Below, piece after piece: positions 6,113-6,232 of a stretch of DNA of 6,232 bases; within the stretch, counting starts at the first letter, position 1; the number at the start of each line of letters is the position of its first letter. Made by a program: the position numbers and the translations under genes. Below the pieces are notes generated by a model. The model was not told the DNA's origin and did no database searches. It worked only from the letters and a program-made list of their open reading frames with translations. Source of the DNA: Bacteroidaceae bacterium (GTDB lineage Bacteria > Bacteroidota > Bacteroidia > Bacteroidales > Bacteroidaceae); contig JAFTUV010000019.1 in assembly GCA_017466065.1 (NCBI GenBank), positions 1-6,232 of the forward strand, read 5' to 3'.

Positions 6113-6222
6113 AAAGCACCGAAGGGGGTTCGTTAATGCGAGCAGCCATAGGTCGCGCGAAGCACCGACGAAGTTGGGGCAGCGCGGGTGGCGGAAAAGG
6201 CTCTGCAAAGTTAAAGCGAGCA
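6111..6222. repeat. GC-rich tract with two interleaved imperfect direct repeats
   Basis: Two 13-base copies, GTTAATGCGAGCA (6132-6144) and GTTAAAGCGAGCA (6210-6222), differ at one base. AAGCACCGA occurs at 6114-6122 and again at 6160-6168. The order suggests an old duplication of a unit of about 50-80 bp that was then interrupted. A hairpin, GTCG...CGAC on the - strand, covers about 6152-6169. The tract is clearly more GC-rich than its flanks. On the - strand a frame stays open from the window edge to a TAG at 6103-6101 (ATG at 6223, 40 residues). It ends inside the 5S-like fragment and does not look like a normal protein, so I do not call it a gene. Confidence 0.45.
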
Positions 6223-6232
6223 TTACAAAGGA

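Noticed and set aside
6089..6200. Complete 5S rRNA gene
   Set aside because: Only the 3' end matches. The conserved central loops and the 5' strand of helix I are missing.
6101..6223. Leftward 40-residue protein gene
   Set aside because: Its C-terminus is the 5S-like sequence itself, it has no recognisable domain, and the frame may only be an accident of GC-rich repeats. It is kept as a note under the repeat entry.

Overview
The window looks like a chromosomal segment from the order Bacteroidales (Bacteroidota). The evidence is a FeoA-FeoB fusion typical of that group, starts without a Shine-Dalgarno but with A/T-rich leaders, promoters of the Bacteroides type (TTG, about 20 bp, TAnnTTTG), and Bacteroidota-style lipoprotein signals. 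I cannot place it at genus level.

Layout. Positions 1-523 hold no protein gene. They start with an intrinsic terminator, probably for a gene to the left of the window. Next comes a possible leftward small RNA of about 120 nt, with its own promoter (224-254) and a strong terminator (96-140). Two inverted repeats and a well-formed rightward promoter (464-494) follow. Positions 524-4198 are a compact rightward operon: feoAB (ferrous iron uptake), a YtfE/ScdA-like di-iron hemerythrin protein, and a LuxR-type regulator with a degenerate receiver. The first gap is 14 nt, and the last two genes overlap by 8 nt. A 15-bp hairpin at 4221-4261 closes this operon and also the convergent leftward one. The leftward pair (5765 to 4280) encodes two paralogous lipoproteins of unknown function; the downstream one carries an added beta-barrel-like C-terminal domain. 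At the right edge (6051-6232) lie a leftward terminator and a short match to the 3' end of 5S rRNA. These are joined to GC-rich sequence that is not 5S.

How the genes may work together (inference). FeoAB imports Fe(II) under anaerobic or low-oxygen conditions. The hemerythrin-like protein has the di-iron ligand pattern of the RIC/YtfE family, linked to nitrosative and oxidative damage of iron centres, but lacks the Cys-Cys motif of its N-terminal domain. The co-translated LuxR-type protein lacks the phospho-acceptor Asp, so it probably responds to something other than a histidine kinase. Together they could form an iron-uptake operon with its own iron, NO or O2 sensing output. Nothing in the window shows the target genes of the regulator.
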